Positions 1-11,440 are shown, counted from the first letter of the stretch. The stretch is 64,000 nt of DNA from Parietaria judaica (GCA_954871525.1 OX940861.1:7052842-7116841), one strand, 5' to 3'. The notes: generated from the sequence alone by a model not told the origin. Made by a program: numbers and translations.

Positions 1-920
1 TCCGCTTTTCCATTCATCTCGGGAGAATATGGTGCGGTTTTTTCACGAATAATGCCATGCGACTTATAAAATTCTACAAACGGATCCGAATCATATTCGG
101 TTCCTCTATCACTACGAAATCTCTTGATTTTTCTATCGAACTGATTTTCTATCTCCGTAACGAAAGCTTTAAACATATCAAAAGCATCACTTTTATTCTT
201 TAATAAGTAAACATAGGTATAATCCGAACTATCATCGATAAAGGTTATAAAATATCTTTTTCCATTTCTAGTCAAGACACCATCAAATTCGCACAAATCC
301 GAATGAATTAAGTCTAACGGTTCTGATTCTCTAACTACCGATTTATGCGACTTTTTGGTGATTTTAGCTTGACTACACGATTCACATTTTTCAAAATCAT
401 TTATCGATAATTTCGGAATCATATCTAAGTTACTTAGATTACTAATTATTCTCTTGTTAACGTGACAAAGCCTAGCATGCCAAACATTAAACGAACACAA
501 CGAGTAAACGGAAGAATTCACTTTATTCACTTCAACATTAAGCTTAAACATCCCATCAGTAGCATAACCCTTTCCCACAAACACATTATTCTTAGTAATA
601 GTGTAAATATCTGCCCCTATAACCTGAGTAAATCCTGCCTTGTTGAGAAGGTAGCCCGAAACCAGATTCTTCCTCATCTCCGGAGTGTGCAGCACGTCTT
701 TGAGGACGACCGTTTTTCCGGAGGTAAACTTCAGCTCGACCTCGCCGGTGCCAGCAACAATAGTGGAGTGGGAGTCTCCCAACAACACTTTCCTATCCTT
801 CGCCTCCGAGTATGACTTGAAAAAGTCACGCTCGAAGCACACGTGGCGGGTAGCCCCGGTGTCCATCCACCAACCCTCAGATCCACCTGCGAGGTTAACC
901 TTGGAAATCATGGCAACCAG
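1..920 (-). pseudogene. copia pol, N-terminal part (protease, GAG-pre-integrase, integrase start), incomplete
   Basis: Directly after the gag TAA and in the same frame, the minus strand stays open to the window edge. Visible motifs in order: the protease active site WWMDTGATRHVC (Asp-Thr-Gly), the GAG-pre-integrase block VWHARLCHVN with CESCSQAK (HHCC zinc site), then integrase core with the first two catalytic aspartates in LIHSDLCEF and RFRSDRGTEY. The frame leaves the window at SPEMNGKA, just before the expected catalytic Glu. It is labelled a pseudogene because of the in-frame stop upstream; no other lesion is visible in these 920 bases. Confidence 0.85.
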
Positions 921-1772
921 TTATTCTTCAGTCAAGTTCGCCTGTGGAGCAGGACGACGCTTGTTCCTACAATTCCGAGCCATATGCCCGGGCTTGTTAC
1001 AATTGAAGCAAACAAACTGGACCGAATCACCTGAGGGCGGTTTCTGGGGCGGAGCACTCTTCGCTTGGTTGTTGCTTGGCGCGCGGTTCCGATTCTTCAT
1101 AGGCTTGCCTTTCGGCTTCAGAACCGCCGAGGACTTGTTGGAGACAGCATTAATCTCCTCTTTCTGGTCTTGCTTCCCGGCTTCCTCCTCGATCCGAAGG
1201 CGGGTGATCAGGCTTTCCAGAGAAAACTCCTTGGTTTTATGCCTTAGAGTATTCTTAAAATCTTTCCAAGACGGAGGCAGCTTGTCAATAATAACAGCAA
1301 CTTGGAATTGATCGTCTAGGACCATACCTTCAGTGATGATTTCGTGGGCGATTTTCTGAAGCTCGTGCGATTGGGCCTCCACGGACTTCTCGTCGGTCAT
1401 CTGGAATTTGAGGTAGCGGGAGACAGCGTACTTCTTCGCGCCAGCCTCCTCCGTGTCGTACTTCTTTTGGAGTGCGTCCCAGATCTCCTTAGCGGACTTG
1501 TTGTTGATGTAGTAGTCGTACAGATCGTCGGAGAGGCCGTTGAGGATGTAATTTTTGCAGAGAAAATCTGCTTCCTCCCAATCGGTGAGCGCCTTTGTCT
1601 GTTCGGCAGTGGGCTCTTCGGGCAGCGTCGGCTTCTCAGTGGTGGCGGCATGGGCGACTCTCTTGACCGTCAGGAAGAAGAGCATCTTCTGACTCCAACG
1701 CTTGAAATGAGCTCCTTCAAACTTGAACGGGCGGTTTAGGTCGGCAGCAGCAACATCGTTGTGGGCGGCCAT
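921..1772 (-). CDS. copia gag polyprotein (UBN2/Retrotran_gag_2 with zinc knuckle)
   Basis: This 283-residue frame encodes a copia Gag, the particle-forming nucleocapsid protein of the retrotransposon. It starts at an ATG at 1772 (MAAHNDV...). The middle (about residues 50-190) has the copia gag pattern with the WDALQKKY and LKFQM blocks. A CCHC zinc knuckle, CFNCNKPGHMARNC, lies near residues 253-266. It ends at TAA 921-923, and the same frame then continues directly into protease and integrase. In most relatives gag and pol form one uninterrupted frame at this point, so the stop is probably a one-base change from a Glu or Gln codon. Confidence 0.9.
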   Translation of the reverse strand: MAAHNDVAAADLNRPFKFEGAHFKRWSQKMLFFLTVKRVAHAATTEKPTLPEEPTAEQTKALTDWEEADFLCKNYILNGLSDDLYDYYINNKSAKEIWDALQKKYDTEEAGAKKYAVSRYLKFQMTDEKSVEAQSHELQKIAHEIITEGMVLDDQFQVAVIIDKLPPSWKDFKNTLRHKTKEFSLESLITRLRIEEEAGKQDQKEEINAVSNKSSAVLKPKGKPMKNRNRAPSNNQAKSAPPQKPPSGDSVQFVCFNCNKPGHMARNCRNKRRPAPQANLTEE

Positions 1773-2180
1773 GGCGATAACAGAGGAACGTCTTAAAATT
1801 GTTATCGCCGGAACTTCGTCGTCGCTGCAAAATCGAAGCTTCGGTACCTACAAAACAAAGATTAGCGAAAAAATCGCCTCGGCTGAGTCGCGGACTAGGT
1901 CGCTCTCTTTAAGACGTTTTGCGGCTCTGCCTCGGTGCAGCAGTTCGTGATTGCCCCGTCGCCCCCAGGATAAAACAGCACAGTAAAACACTGTCTTGAT
2001 CGAAACCGTGCACTCGGTATCGATCGGAATCACCCAAACCCCTCTGAATTTTATTGCTCGGCAAACACTCTTGAACAGCTTTTAACGAAGCATTCACTCT
2101 CTGGAAAAAACTTTTTGTAACCAACGACTCTTGTATTTTTTTCTGATCTTAAATGACCAGCCAATGCCACTATATATAGG
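1773..2180 (-). promoter_or_regulatory. copia untranslated leader and part of 5' LTR with TATA box
   Basis: Upstream of the gag ATG the minus strand carries no long frame. A TATA-like CTATATATAG lies at 2170-2179 on the minus strand, about 400 bases before the ATG, as expected for a U3/R promoter. I could not fix the LTR borders or primer-binding site because the partner LTR is outside the window. Confidence 0.55.
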
Positions 2181-5076
2181 AGTATACAAGTTTACGTTAA
2201 TGATAACGTTCATAAAAAAGTGGAGGCCGAATATGGACTTCGTGTGCCAACGTTCAAGAGCAATAATAGGAAGAATTGATCATGTTTGAATAAAGTGCAT
2301 GAAAGATTAATGGGTAATTATTTTTTACTGACCAAGAACAAAGATCGTGGGCACTAGTTTTTGGTCTTCGAATATGGTCTGACCATTTCAAAAAAAATCA
2401 CACGAATGTGCATATAAGAAATTATTATTATTATAATAATAAGAATAGTTAATTTAAGGCATAAGTACCCAGTAAATATTTGCAACAAAAGTATTAAAAT
2501 TTCACTTAACTTGTATGCAAGTTCCAACATTAGTCAATGAAGCCCAAAAGCAACTTAAGGGGCTTTTTCACTACTAAACAAATAGGCTTCGTAGCCCAAG
2601 CAATTCGCCTATCTTAGGACGAACTCTTTATGCCGTGTGATTACCATGGCTTAATCATCAGCGTGAACTTCATGCAGCAACTGAAAAGGTAATAAATTGA
2701 CTTTTTACGAACCTCTAAATGTATTCAATCAGTAATTGTCAACTCTTGCTCGTAAAAGTCAATGCCTAAGCCTATTGACACAATTCACAAAAGAACCCGT
2801 CGAAACTTGAAAGTGCAATGTAGCTAGTGAAGCTGATAGCTTTTGACTTTCTATCAACCATTTATGTGGCACCTGCTATCTAAGATCATCACGTGAAAAC
2901 TCACGTGTGCCTTTTGTTACATCTCACTCCCTTGTACTTCAACTTCAATCAAGCCAAGCCATTAGTATTTAGTCAGAACTCGTAACGCAAAGTAAATAAT
3001 GAAAGCGATCGTTGACCGTTGAAGATGTAATTAATATATATAAACTCACAAAGCACGCTGTTTGATAATATCACTTGAGCTTATTAAATCAAACTTTTCA
3101 TCACTTAAACACACCAACCCATTTTTTGAAGTGCGTTCTCTTCATAACTAATTTATGACACAAATGAGTAATTAACTATTACCACGTGTTTCTCATCTTT
3201 CTGCTATATAAAAAAAAAATTAGACATGCAAATCGCTCTTAGGTTTGTTAATATCAAAAAATCACCTGATTGGTCGAAACAATTTTTTATTTTAATTTAT
3301 TCAATATATAAATATATTAAGTACATTATATAATTAATCTTTTCAGTTCGAAATGAATCGACAACACGACAAAGCCCTTCGATTCAGTGAATGACAGTAA
3401 ATGTCAAGACTAGAGACAGACAGAACTGAGAGCACGAGAAACACAGACAAAGAAAGTCAACAAGATTGGGCTGACCGAAATGACCAAACAGCCCCTTCGT
3501 ATTATTTAATTTAAAGCCTTATAAACTTAGGTGGACCTCAGAATCCAAAAACACCTAACTAATAATTGGCCCATTGGCTCTCACTTTAATCCACCACTGC
3601 CGCGTTGGCACATTCCTCGATGATAATAACTCCAGCCTTGTGCAAGTATCTGCAAATTACACTAATACCCTCGTTCGATACAAAATGAATATAATTATTT
3701 TAGATGATAATTGGTGGGTTTTTTAAGCGCGAAAAATATTATGCTCTCTCTAGCTAAGTAATAATTCATTATCAATTATTTATCTTCCACGTTCGGTTTT
3801 CATAAAGAAATGGTGGCAGTTGCATTTATGAAAATTAATGGAGCAATTAATAAGTCATGAAATCTATGTATAGAGGAATCAAAGGCAAAGATATTGGTAT
3901 TAAATGTACTGGTTGAGATGAGACTTGAAAGTTATGGAATCGTTTTCTTACTTTGTATTGTCTTTGCGGAGAGACAATAATACAAGTGTATTTAAATGGA
4001 CGTTCCAAACCAAGAGGATTACCGGACCAAAAATGGGAGTTTCATTGTAGTGAAAGCTAATTAATTTGTGCTTCTAAACATTGTTTTATTGGACAAAAAA
4101 TGGACGTTATTTTTTTTTAATGAGGATGACATTATTAGTCAATGTTATAATGCACTCTTGCTACATTCAGTGAAAGAACATGTGACACTATTGGCCAAGT
4201 TTACAACATGCAAAGGGAGTACGCATTTGTGTCCCATAAGATTTGATCCGGTGACCTCATATATTTTGTAAGTGAATGATGTTGATACCTAGCAATTTTT
4301 TACGTTAAAAAAAAAAAAAAAAAACCTTAAAGTTCACATCTAGTGCCCGCGGTGATTATTTTCAAACAAGTATGATTGCGCTTGCGATTGGCTTGTTCAC
4401 GATTGCTTGTTGCATGACCACGCCACATTCTGCAAGCTTTCGCAAGTTGACTGTCTCAATCCACGGAAGCCTCAATTAAGTGAAGTGGGGCGGGTACTTC
4501 AAGATGTTTCTAATAATGATTTTTTAATAGAAAATCCGCGGAATCCTTACAAGTTACACCGCCGCAGAACCAACCTATTGCGCACATTGGAAATCCGGTC
4601 TCCGGCATCTCCGATGCTCTGTCGTACAAAATTAATTACAAGAAACCAAGCTCAATTAATCTGAAGAAAGAAAATTTGATATTCATAATTTCATATGTTG
4701 TGAATTCCCAAATTTATTTTCTTAAAAGGGGTGATGATATTGAATCCCACCATCAAAATCTCACCAGTCATTACCCACTCAGCACAACCCCACCAAATAA
4801 AGCAAAGAAAATAAGAAGCCCAAAAGCCATAGTAAAACAAAATTAAGCCTCTATTATAGAGTTTAATTTGATTTTTTTTTTTATTAATTTACCATGGATA
4901 TTCCTAAGAGGAGCTGCCAAAATTTATGGTTAAATTATTATTCCTTTCTTCCCAATGCAAAAGCCAAGAATGAGTTGTTAGTGAAGTGTGAAGAGACCAA
5001 TTAAACAATGGTGAGATAATGCGTCGTCGTTTTCCTGTATCACGAGTTTTTATTATGTACAGCACCGACCATCATA

Positions 5077-5108
<32 letters not shown>

Positions 5109-5221
5109 CGACCCTCGTTCAAAGGTGTATCCAGCGATCCCCATCACTCGAACTTCACAATCACGAAAATGCCCCCAGCAAAAGTAAAAAAAAAAAAAAA
5201 ATCATAATACCGAAACTACCC
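2181..5221. other. AT-rich intergenic DNA, no gene recognised
   Basis: About 3 kb with only short frames that match nothing I recognise. It holds an (ATT/AAT) run near 2426-2450, a poly-A tract near 4307-4324 and the 3' flank of the DUF1336 gene. The outer end of the copia LTR probably lies within the first few hundred bases. Confidence 0.6.
5070..5109. repeat. (CATAAT)n microsatellite grading into (CAT)n
   Basis: Hexamer CATAAT repeats in tandem, followed by CAT triplets. It lies about 115 bases beyond the stop codon of the DUF1336 gene, so it may be in that gene's 3' UTR. Confidence 0.9.
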
Positions 5222-6088
5222 CTAGTCCTCGCCTTCGCCGTCGCTGGAGCGATGGTGGTTCACCTTCGCGAACCCCCGCACCACGCTCGCCGGCGCGTCG
5301 ACCACCGTCGCCGACGACATCTCCATCTGGGAGATCCTCACCGCGCCGACGAGCTTCTCGGGGAGCTCGTCCTCCGTCTGAGCCTCGACGAGGAAGCCCA
5401 TGTTGATGGCGACGCTCGTCACGTAGCCCAGCGCGAGGTGGAGGATGGCGCTGGCGATGGCGGAGCTTCCGATGTCGACGTCGATCTCGAGGTAGTTCGG
5501 TCCCCGGTGGTAATTGCACGTCAAGGCCTTCCCCAGCAGGCACGCGCTGTAATTCCCGACGGCCTTCTTCACGATCCACGGCCCCTTGACGATCCGGTTC
5601 ACGATCTTGAATCGCTGGTTCCGGAACGCGTCGTCGCCGTTGACGAACCGGCCCAGCAGCGAGCCCGGGGGGATCGGATCGTCGGTCGCGAAGTAGAACA
5701 CGGCGCTGTGCTGCTCCTTGCCAGGGACCTGGAGGTTCACGGCGAAGACGAAGCTCTTCATACACTTGCCTAGGGCTTGGGAGCGCCGGAGCGCGGCGGC
5801 GACGCGGTTGTCGGGGCGAGCGAGGACGTTGTCGAGCTTGGCGGTGGATTTGAGCCAGTCGACGCCTATCGGAGAGAGGAGGTACTCGCCGGCGGGGGAT
5901 TTCTGGCGCCGGGAGAAGTAGGTTTTGGAGCGGAGGGAGAAGAGGTCGCCCGGCGGGGAGGCCCAGCCGTTGACGCCGGTGTGGAGGTCCACGTGGCGGA
6001 GGGATCCGCCGTTGATGGTATCGTCCATCCAGTGCGCGGCGGTGGACTCGCCGGAGCTCCGGCGATCCTGCTCAATGGTTGTGCTCAT
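5222..6088 (-). CDS. EDR2-C (DUF1336) domain protein, single exon, 288 aa
   Basis: The protein consists almost entirely of the ENHANCED DISEASE RESISTANCE 2 C-terminal (DUF1336) domain, about residues 60-275. Typical blocks are FVFAVNLQVPG, LLGRFVNGDDAFRNQRFK, GPWIVKKAVGN, LGKALTCNYHRGPNYLEID and ALGYVTSVAINMGFL. It lacks the START and PH domains of full EDR2, like the short family members in Arabidopsis. The biochemical role is unknown; full-length EDR2 is linked to defence and cell-death control and lipid binding. The start is the first ATG (6088), downstream of a TATA box at 6169-6177. The frame is open further upstream but only through a TTG at 6160, too close to the TATA box to be translated. 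The stop is TAG 5222-5224. The gene is much richer in GC than its surroundings. Confidence 0.92.
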   Translation of the reverse strand: MSTTIEQDRRSSGESTAAHWMDDTINGGSLRHVDLHTGVNGWASPPGDLFSLRSKTYFSRRQKSPAGEYLLSPIGVDWLKSTAKLDNVLARPDNRVAAALRRSQALGKCMKSFVFAVNLQVPGKEQHSAVFYFATDDPIPPGSLLGRFVNGDDAFRNQRFKIVNRIVKGPWIVKKAVGNYSACLLGKALTCNYHRGPNYLEIDVDIGSSAIASAILHLALGYVTSVAINMGFLVEAQTEDELPEKLVGAVRISQMEMSSATVVDAPASVVRGFAKVNHHRSSDGEGED

Positions 6089-6168
6089 GGCTTTTTCCGG
6101 TCTGGTATTTGGGAACTCGGGAATTTCAGAGTGAGAGAGAGAGAGAGTGAATGCGAGCAAACACTGTG

Positions 6169-6177
6169 TTATATAAA
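6169..6177 (-). promoter_or_regulatory. TATA box of the DUF1336 gene
   Basis: Minus-strand TTTATATAA about 80 bases before the ATG at 6088. A (GA/CT)n stretch at about 6130-6148 follows in the presumed 5' UTR, a common arrangement in plant core promoters. Confidence 0.6.
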
Positions 6178-6851
6178 GCGATAAAATAGGGATCGTTTAG
6201 GTTTCGAAGAATGACGATTTTGCCCTTGACCATTTATTCTCTCTGCCAGCGATTTTTTGCTTTGTTATATTCGGATTTTTTTTTATTATTGTTTTGCTTT
6301 ATTTTTTTTTAATTATTTTGCTTTATTAAATGACTGAAATCTTAGTAGAAAATCTTGGGATTTATAGATAAAATTTCGTGTTCAGGTGCCTTTTGGAAGG
6401 ATTTTTTTTTTTTTTTTTCTGGTTCGTGAAATTCCATTCGCACATTAAAGTTGAAACTCATATCAAAGATTGACAGTAATAAGACAATAAACTTTATGAT
6501 AATTACGTACCCATTTAAATTCGATCGGACATTTGTATGACTCAGATAGCCTTACAAATTACAATATTGTTTTCTTCTATTGGACAATTTGATTAGAATA
6601 AAGTCAATTAAACCATCACAAAAGCGTCATTTTCTAAAAGGACGTCATTATTTCTGTCAAAAGAATACGATAGAGACTACTTGAGAGTTGAGACAATTTT
6701 ACTAGTCGCCGTTTTGTATTTTTAAGCTGTTAAGATAGTAGTAAATGATTTCCTAATGATAAAATAAAATATTGTGGTACATCTGAATGAATAAAAATCA
6801 ATGTTTTGGACGGAAAGCGCTTCTTGGGCAGGCGTAATTTGTATATATTTT
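6178..6851. other. AT-rich upstream region of the DUF1336 gene
   Basis: Probable promoter DNA with long T runs (for example 6402-6418). No coding frame, RNA gene or complete transposon seen. Confidence 0.5.
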
Positions 6852-7099
6852 AGGGTTAATGACGGTGAAAATACTCAAAGTTTGGTCAAAGAACCCTTCG
6901 TGTACCCAAAGTTTAAAAGTGGTGACAATACAGTTGTTCTCTATAGATTTTTGTGATATGAAAATTGTTCATAAAAATGTAATTATCGTCACAACAGTCT
7001 TACATAATTTTAAAGTTCTTAAAAAAAAATTGAATTTTCAAAATTGTGTATATCTTTAAAATTATTAATTGATAGTTACATTATCTAATTTTATAAGAT
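6852..7099 (+). mobile_element. one arm of a Mutator-like foldback MITE
   Basis: The stretch from 6852 begins AGGGTTAATGACGGTGAAAA and stays alignable for roughly 80 bases with the left arm of the complete foldback at 51832-52288 (shared TCAAAGAACCC and TCGTGTACCCAAAGTT). No matching right arm is seen before the solo LTR at 7105, so this is a truncated or interrupted copy; its right limit is a guess. Confidence 0.55.
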
Positions 7100-7104
7100 A
7101 TATA

Positions 7105-7520
7105 TGTTGAGGGCGATTTTCACCACCCACTTTCAGTCACTAAAATAATCACAAAGAACAAGATAATAACAATGATCAGTGAATATCTTTGATTTATTAA
7201 GTTTCCGATGAGAGCTCGGTTTCTTTCGTTGAATAGCTAGACAGTTGAAGGATGAAATACAATGAACTTTCTCTATTTCTCGTCAGTTTTCATTCGGCTC
7301 TGCACGCCTCGTCGTCGATGCCTCCCGTTGAGGCGTGATGGGACACTTCGTCGCGGTTCGCCTTTACCCTAGTCAGACTTTGTCGCGGGTTAAACCTTCT
7401 CGAGGATGTTCCTTGGTTGACCATCAGTCAACGAACCTCCTCGCCCTCATCTTACGTCGTTTTTAGGACAAACGACACGACTTGTGTTAGGGATGGATTT
7501 AACCAAATCCGACCTTAACA
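7105..7520. mobile_element. solo LTR (copy A)
   Basis: A 416-bp sequence beginning TGTTGAGGGCGATTT and ending ATCCGACCTTAACA, with TG...CA ends, flanked by ATATA at 7100-7104 and 7521-7525. Both ends are shared with 8514-9670. No primer-binding site follows and no coding internal region is present, so it is best read as a solo LTR left by LTR-LTR recombination. The target duplication lies in AT-rich DNA, so it is weak evidence alone. Confidence 0.65.
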
Positions 7521-7546
7521 ATATATAAAAGTGTTAACACATACAC

Positions 7547-7577
7547 ACATATATATATATATTATATATATATATAT
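7547..7577. repeat. (TA)n microsatellite
   Basis: Alternating TA interrupted once, just right of the solo LTR. Confidence 0.85.
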
Positions 7578-7834
7578 GAAGAAGAAGAGGTAGTAAAAGC
7601 TAAAAAATATAAGACCCATTGGGAATCGAACTCAGGATTCAGGAAAGAAGGAAATAGAAGATTTAAAGTGGAGTCATTGCCAGTAAGCCTAATGACAGAT
7701 AGGTTCAAATTATGAAACGTTAAGATATTTATATATAATTCTATTAAAATATGCATGCATTTATATATGAAGATAATGAACCCGGATCAAGTGGGGGCGG
7801 GCGACCCCGCTCGGGCCTACATGCCTGCGCCCCT

Positions 7835-8513
7835 GACATAGTGACAATTAAATATAATGATAAAATAAGGGTCTATCAAAATCATATTTAATTTAACCCG
7901 AAATTCACAATAGTCAATGTGACATGTCACATAGACAGCGTGACCAAATCAACTCGAACAAAATTGACTTATCAACGAAGGCTAAATTACTCAGCCACAA
8001 ATTCGATTTAGGCTCAATAAAGGCCCAATAACCCGGATTTCATAATATCCAACCCAAATTGCTACGAGGCACATATCCAACTTGCCGAAGGTCAAAAAAT
8101 GACTCTTCCAAGGTTCCGCGAGCTAACTCAGTCTAGTCGGGAATCCGTCCATTGCAACATATTCAAAGCTATCAACGGCTATAAAGGCCAACGACTAGGT
8201 AGCGGTTAAGGATCTATTCTCCCGACCATGTATCAACCTGGGATGATATTCCCGAGCCCACTAAAGCCCAACTACTCGGACGCGGAAGAGAAAAAGGAGG
8301 CCCTATAAAGCCAAGGAGAGAACGTGGAGCAGATGATCAGAACCTCTCTAAAAGTTCTTCGTGTCAATTTATTCATATATTTTATATATACGTATATATA
8401 CATATTTACATCGAAGATTATCTATAAGACGCAAGATCGGGATTCACATGGCAAATACACAAGTATATAAATCAACCGAGCTAACATAAGCTTCGGACGG
8501 TTGAGGTGGAAAT
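7835..8513 (+). mobile_element. possible LTR or leader fragment of an unrelated retroelement
   Basis: A non-coding segment of intermediate GC content that contrasts with the flanks. It contains a promoter-like CCCTATAAAGCC near 8303-8314 followed by a leader-like stretch. No frame, partner repeat or target duplication was found, so the assignment is tentative and the borders approximate. Confidence 0.3.
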
Positions 8514-9670
8514 TGTTGAGGGCGATTTGCACCACCCTCTTTCAGTCACAAAGATAATCACTAAGAACAAGATAATAATGATGAACAATGACTATCTCTG
8601 ATTTATTGTATTTCCAAAAAGGACTCGGTTTTTCCCGTTCGATAGTTGGACAATTGAAGAAAAAAGGATAAAAATAGGATATGATTTGATGCCGCGCCTC
8701 GCCAGCTTCAGCAAGGCTGCCTACGTACCCGGTATACCGGGATCAGGTCATCACGTAGTTCAATGTGGTTGGCGTTCTCTTTCTTCTCTCTTTCTTTCTG
8801 TTTCTCTTTTTGTTTCTCTTGGCCGAATGTCCGCCTCTCTCCAATGGAGCTCTCTCTTCGTATTTATAGGCGTTTTGCCCTAGCTTATCAGCCGTTGATC
8901 TTCGAATGGCCTTTTCAATCCATGCCTTTTGCTGCTCTCGAGTGTCTGGCTTCCTCGATCCCAGCGCCATCTTTGTCAAGTCTTGTCATACCCCTTTCCC
9001 CAAGTAAGGCTACTCCGGAGGGTGTGGTTCAACCCATGCCCTCTGCTGCTCTCAAGTGTCTGGCTTCCTGGGATATGTAGCGTACGTCAGAGCTTCATTA
9101 AATGCGCGTCTTGTCTCTGGCCGCTTTATGCCGCAAGAGTCATCATTACAGGTTACTTATCTCGATCCCAGCGCCATCCATCTCTTCCACTCTTGGCTTG
9201 GGTTCTATCGTCGCGAAAGTCGTCGACTCAAGGGTCGACGACTCGGGGATCGACGGCGCGGGGATCGTCGAATCGGGGATCGACGACTCACGGGTGTCGT
9301 CGATCGCATTCTGGTTTAGATTCGGAGGTATTTTCTATGTGATTCCATGTAAAGAGAGATCCGACCGGATCTGACCTTAACAGCTTCCGTGCGATAAGCT
9401 GCTCTGCGATGAGCTCTCCTGTGATGAACTCTTCTTCATGGACTCCTCTTCAAGGATTCTTCGTCGAGGCGCGATGAAGTATTTTATCGCGGATTACTCT
9501 TACGCTGATTGAACTTCGTCGCGGTTCACTTCCTCGAGCAACCTCGTCGAGAGAACCATATTGTTTCAGGCCCTTCGTCAGAGCCTATCCTTGCCCCTAT
9601 TCGACGTCGTTTTGCGCCATAATGACACGTGTTGTGTTGTGGATGGATTTGACGAAATCCGACATCAACA
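8514..9670. mobile_element. solo LTR (copy B), longer or composite
   Basis: A 1157-bp sequence starting TGTTGAGGGCGATTTGC and ending ATCCGACATCAACA, sharing its first 110 or so bases and its last 130 or so with copy A at 7105-7520. The extra internal DNA includes TATTTATAGG near 8860-8869 (LTR-type TATA), a 15-bp minisatellite and, at 9348-9382, a second LTR-end-like ATCTGACCTTAACA, which suggests two related LTRs merged. Flanking pentamers GAAAT and TAGAT do not match, so no clear target duplication is present. Confidence 0.55.
9219..9295. repeat. 15-bp GC-rich minisatellite
   Basis: About five units of a 15-mer close to ATCGACGACTCGGGG, each slightly different, inside solo LTR copy B. Confidence 0.8.
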
Positions 9671-9818
9671 TAGATCCACGTCAATATATACTACTAGAGT
9701 ATCGTAAAAAATTTAAAATCGACACCAATGAATATATCGATAGAATTTTTGTTACAATAATTATATATAAATTATAATGTTTAATTATTATAATGTATAA
9801 TAATATTATATTAAATTA

Positions 9819-10551
9819 TCTATATATATATATATAAAAGCACGAAGACAAGTTTTCTCAACAAATTTTTTATAATGGCATCTTCAAATGCTATTTTTCT
9901 AGAATTTTGAATTAAATTTAAATATATATATATATATCAAATTCATACATAATTGCATTTAAAACTTAATTGGGTTATTAACTCATATTAATAGCACTAC
10001 ACACTTTAGAACCTTGATAGCATCTTTTTATTTTCATACATTTTTTTATTATTAAGTTTTATTTTTATCATGTCATACAAATACATAAAACATTTCATCA
10101 TAAATTAATGTATACAATTAATAGCAATACACAATTTAGATGTTTAATAGCAACTTTTTATTTTTATATATATTTTTTCTTCTTCTTATGTTTTATTTTT
10201 AACATGTCACTTTTTAATTTTTATTCAAAGTTTCTATTATATAGACAAGTGCTCAAATGCTAATTTTTTAGAATTTTGAATAAAAAAAAATGGCTTTATA
10301 AGATCAAGTCATTGAGATTTTTAGTTTTTATAGAATTTTCAAATTTTTTTTTCATTGAATGTCATAAAGTTGTTACATCTTAACAAAAATTATTTTTAAA
10401 AATATGATATATTTCTCATTGAGAAGGAAGTTGAGCAATAATTGATTTATATTTTCATGTATATTTTTCAATTAAAAACACAGAGATAAAATTAATTAAA
10501 TTTGTTCGATATTTTCTACCCACCGCGCGAAGCGCGGTGCCATTCGACTGG
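9819..10551 (+). mobile_element. non-autonomous Helitron, 733 bp
   Basis: The 5' end reads A/TCTATATATATATATATA followed by AAAAGCACGAAGACAAG, a common plant Helitron 5' terminus with TC after a host A. The 3' end has the hallmark hairpin CACCGCGCGAAGCGCGGTG (10521-10539), an 8-base spacer, then CTGG (a CTRR terminus) and a host T. It has no terminal inverted repeats, no target duplication and no Rep/helicase frame. The interior is AT-rich and contains two related halves: TGCTATTTTTCTAGAATTTT near 9889 recurs in similar form near 10258. Confidence 0.85.
10521..10539 (+). other. Helitron 3' terminal hairpin
   Basis: An 8-bp perfect stem, CACCGCGC paired with GCGCGGTG, and a GAA loop, 8 bases before the terminal CTGG at 10548-10551. 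In Helitrons this hairpin marks the end of rolling-circle transfer. Confidence 0.88.
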
Positions 10552-11440
10552 TTATATATAATACGCATATATATATATATATATGTTGAACATGTGTTGT
10601 GTGAGTTTTCTTGCGATTTGCCCCTATTTGATTTATTTTTTCACGCTGCGGATTTGGTTACGGGCTACCCACATCCAACGACAATTTTAGGGAAAACGAT
10701 ATCTTAGTGTCCGTTTTTACCGGGCTTCCGACAGGAAGGCCAGCTTTTTGCACTACCTGGAGGAATAAATTGAAACTAACATAGTAGAGCTGGGACTCGC
10801 GGCGTCGCGAAGAGTCGCGACCGAGTCGCCAAAAATCGCGACTGTTCCGGTCGCGACGCCGAGAGTCGTGGTTGTTCGCGATTTTTCGCGATTTTATAGG
10901 CTATTTTTGCGGCAAAAGTACCTGGTTTCTTGAAATGTATTTTTTTTTAACTTTTTACCCGAATTTAATTTTAAAACTTTATTAATTATTTCAAAATTAT
11001 ATGTAAGTAAGTTAATTATTTAAATTTGTTATCTACAATGTATTTTTTCAAAATTAATATTAAAGTTTATTATATTAATAATATTGATTTTTATTTTTAA
11101 CATATTAATAATATTGATATAAGTTAATTATTTTGTAACATATTAATAATATTGATTTTTATTTTTAATTTTAAAGAAATAACATATGTTAATAAATATT
11201 AGTTTGTAACATACTAATAATTTCAACAAATTTACTTAACATATAAATAAATACGAAAAGACGAGATATTTTAAAAAAAAGTTGTATTATTCATTGTGAA
11301 TATTACAATAAGGTGGAAGAAAGCTGTAAATATTCAGTGTAAATATTACAAGATGCCTCACTAAAACCTCTCTTGTAAAACCCTCCTTAGGGACATAAAA
11401 CCAAGAGAGGAAAGAGCACATCATTGGCGGTTACATTGCG

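Larger units (their letters stand above)
1..2180 (-). mobile_element. Ty1/copia retrotransposon, 5' part, cut by window edge
   Basis: Reading the minus strand from about 2180 down to 1 gives leader, gag, protease, GAG-pre-integrase and the start of the integrase core. The order gag-PR-INT is diagnostic of Ty1/copia. The rest of pol and the 3' LTR lie outside the window, so LTR age and target duplication cannot be judged. The gag and pol parts share one reading frame interrupted by a single TAA at 921-923, which makes this copy either slightly decayed or dependent on readthrough. Confidence 0.93.

Noticed and set aside
5252..5773. Plus-strand and second minus-strand frames across the DUF1336 gene
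   Set aside because: GC-rich shadow frames with His/Arg or Pro/Arg-rich products and no family similarity.
7105..9670. One LTR retrotransposon bounded by LTR copies A and B
   Set aside because: The LTRs differ nearly threefold in length, no primer-binding site follows copy A, the interior under 1 kb is non-coding, and copy A has its own flanking pentamer repeat.
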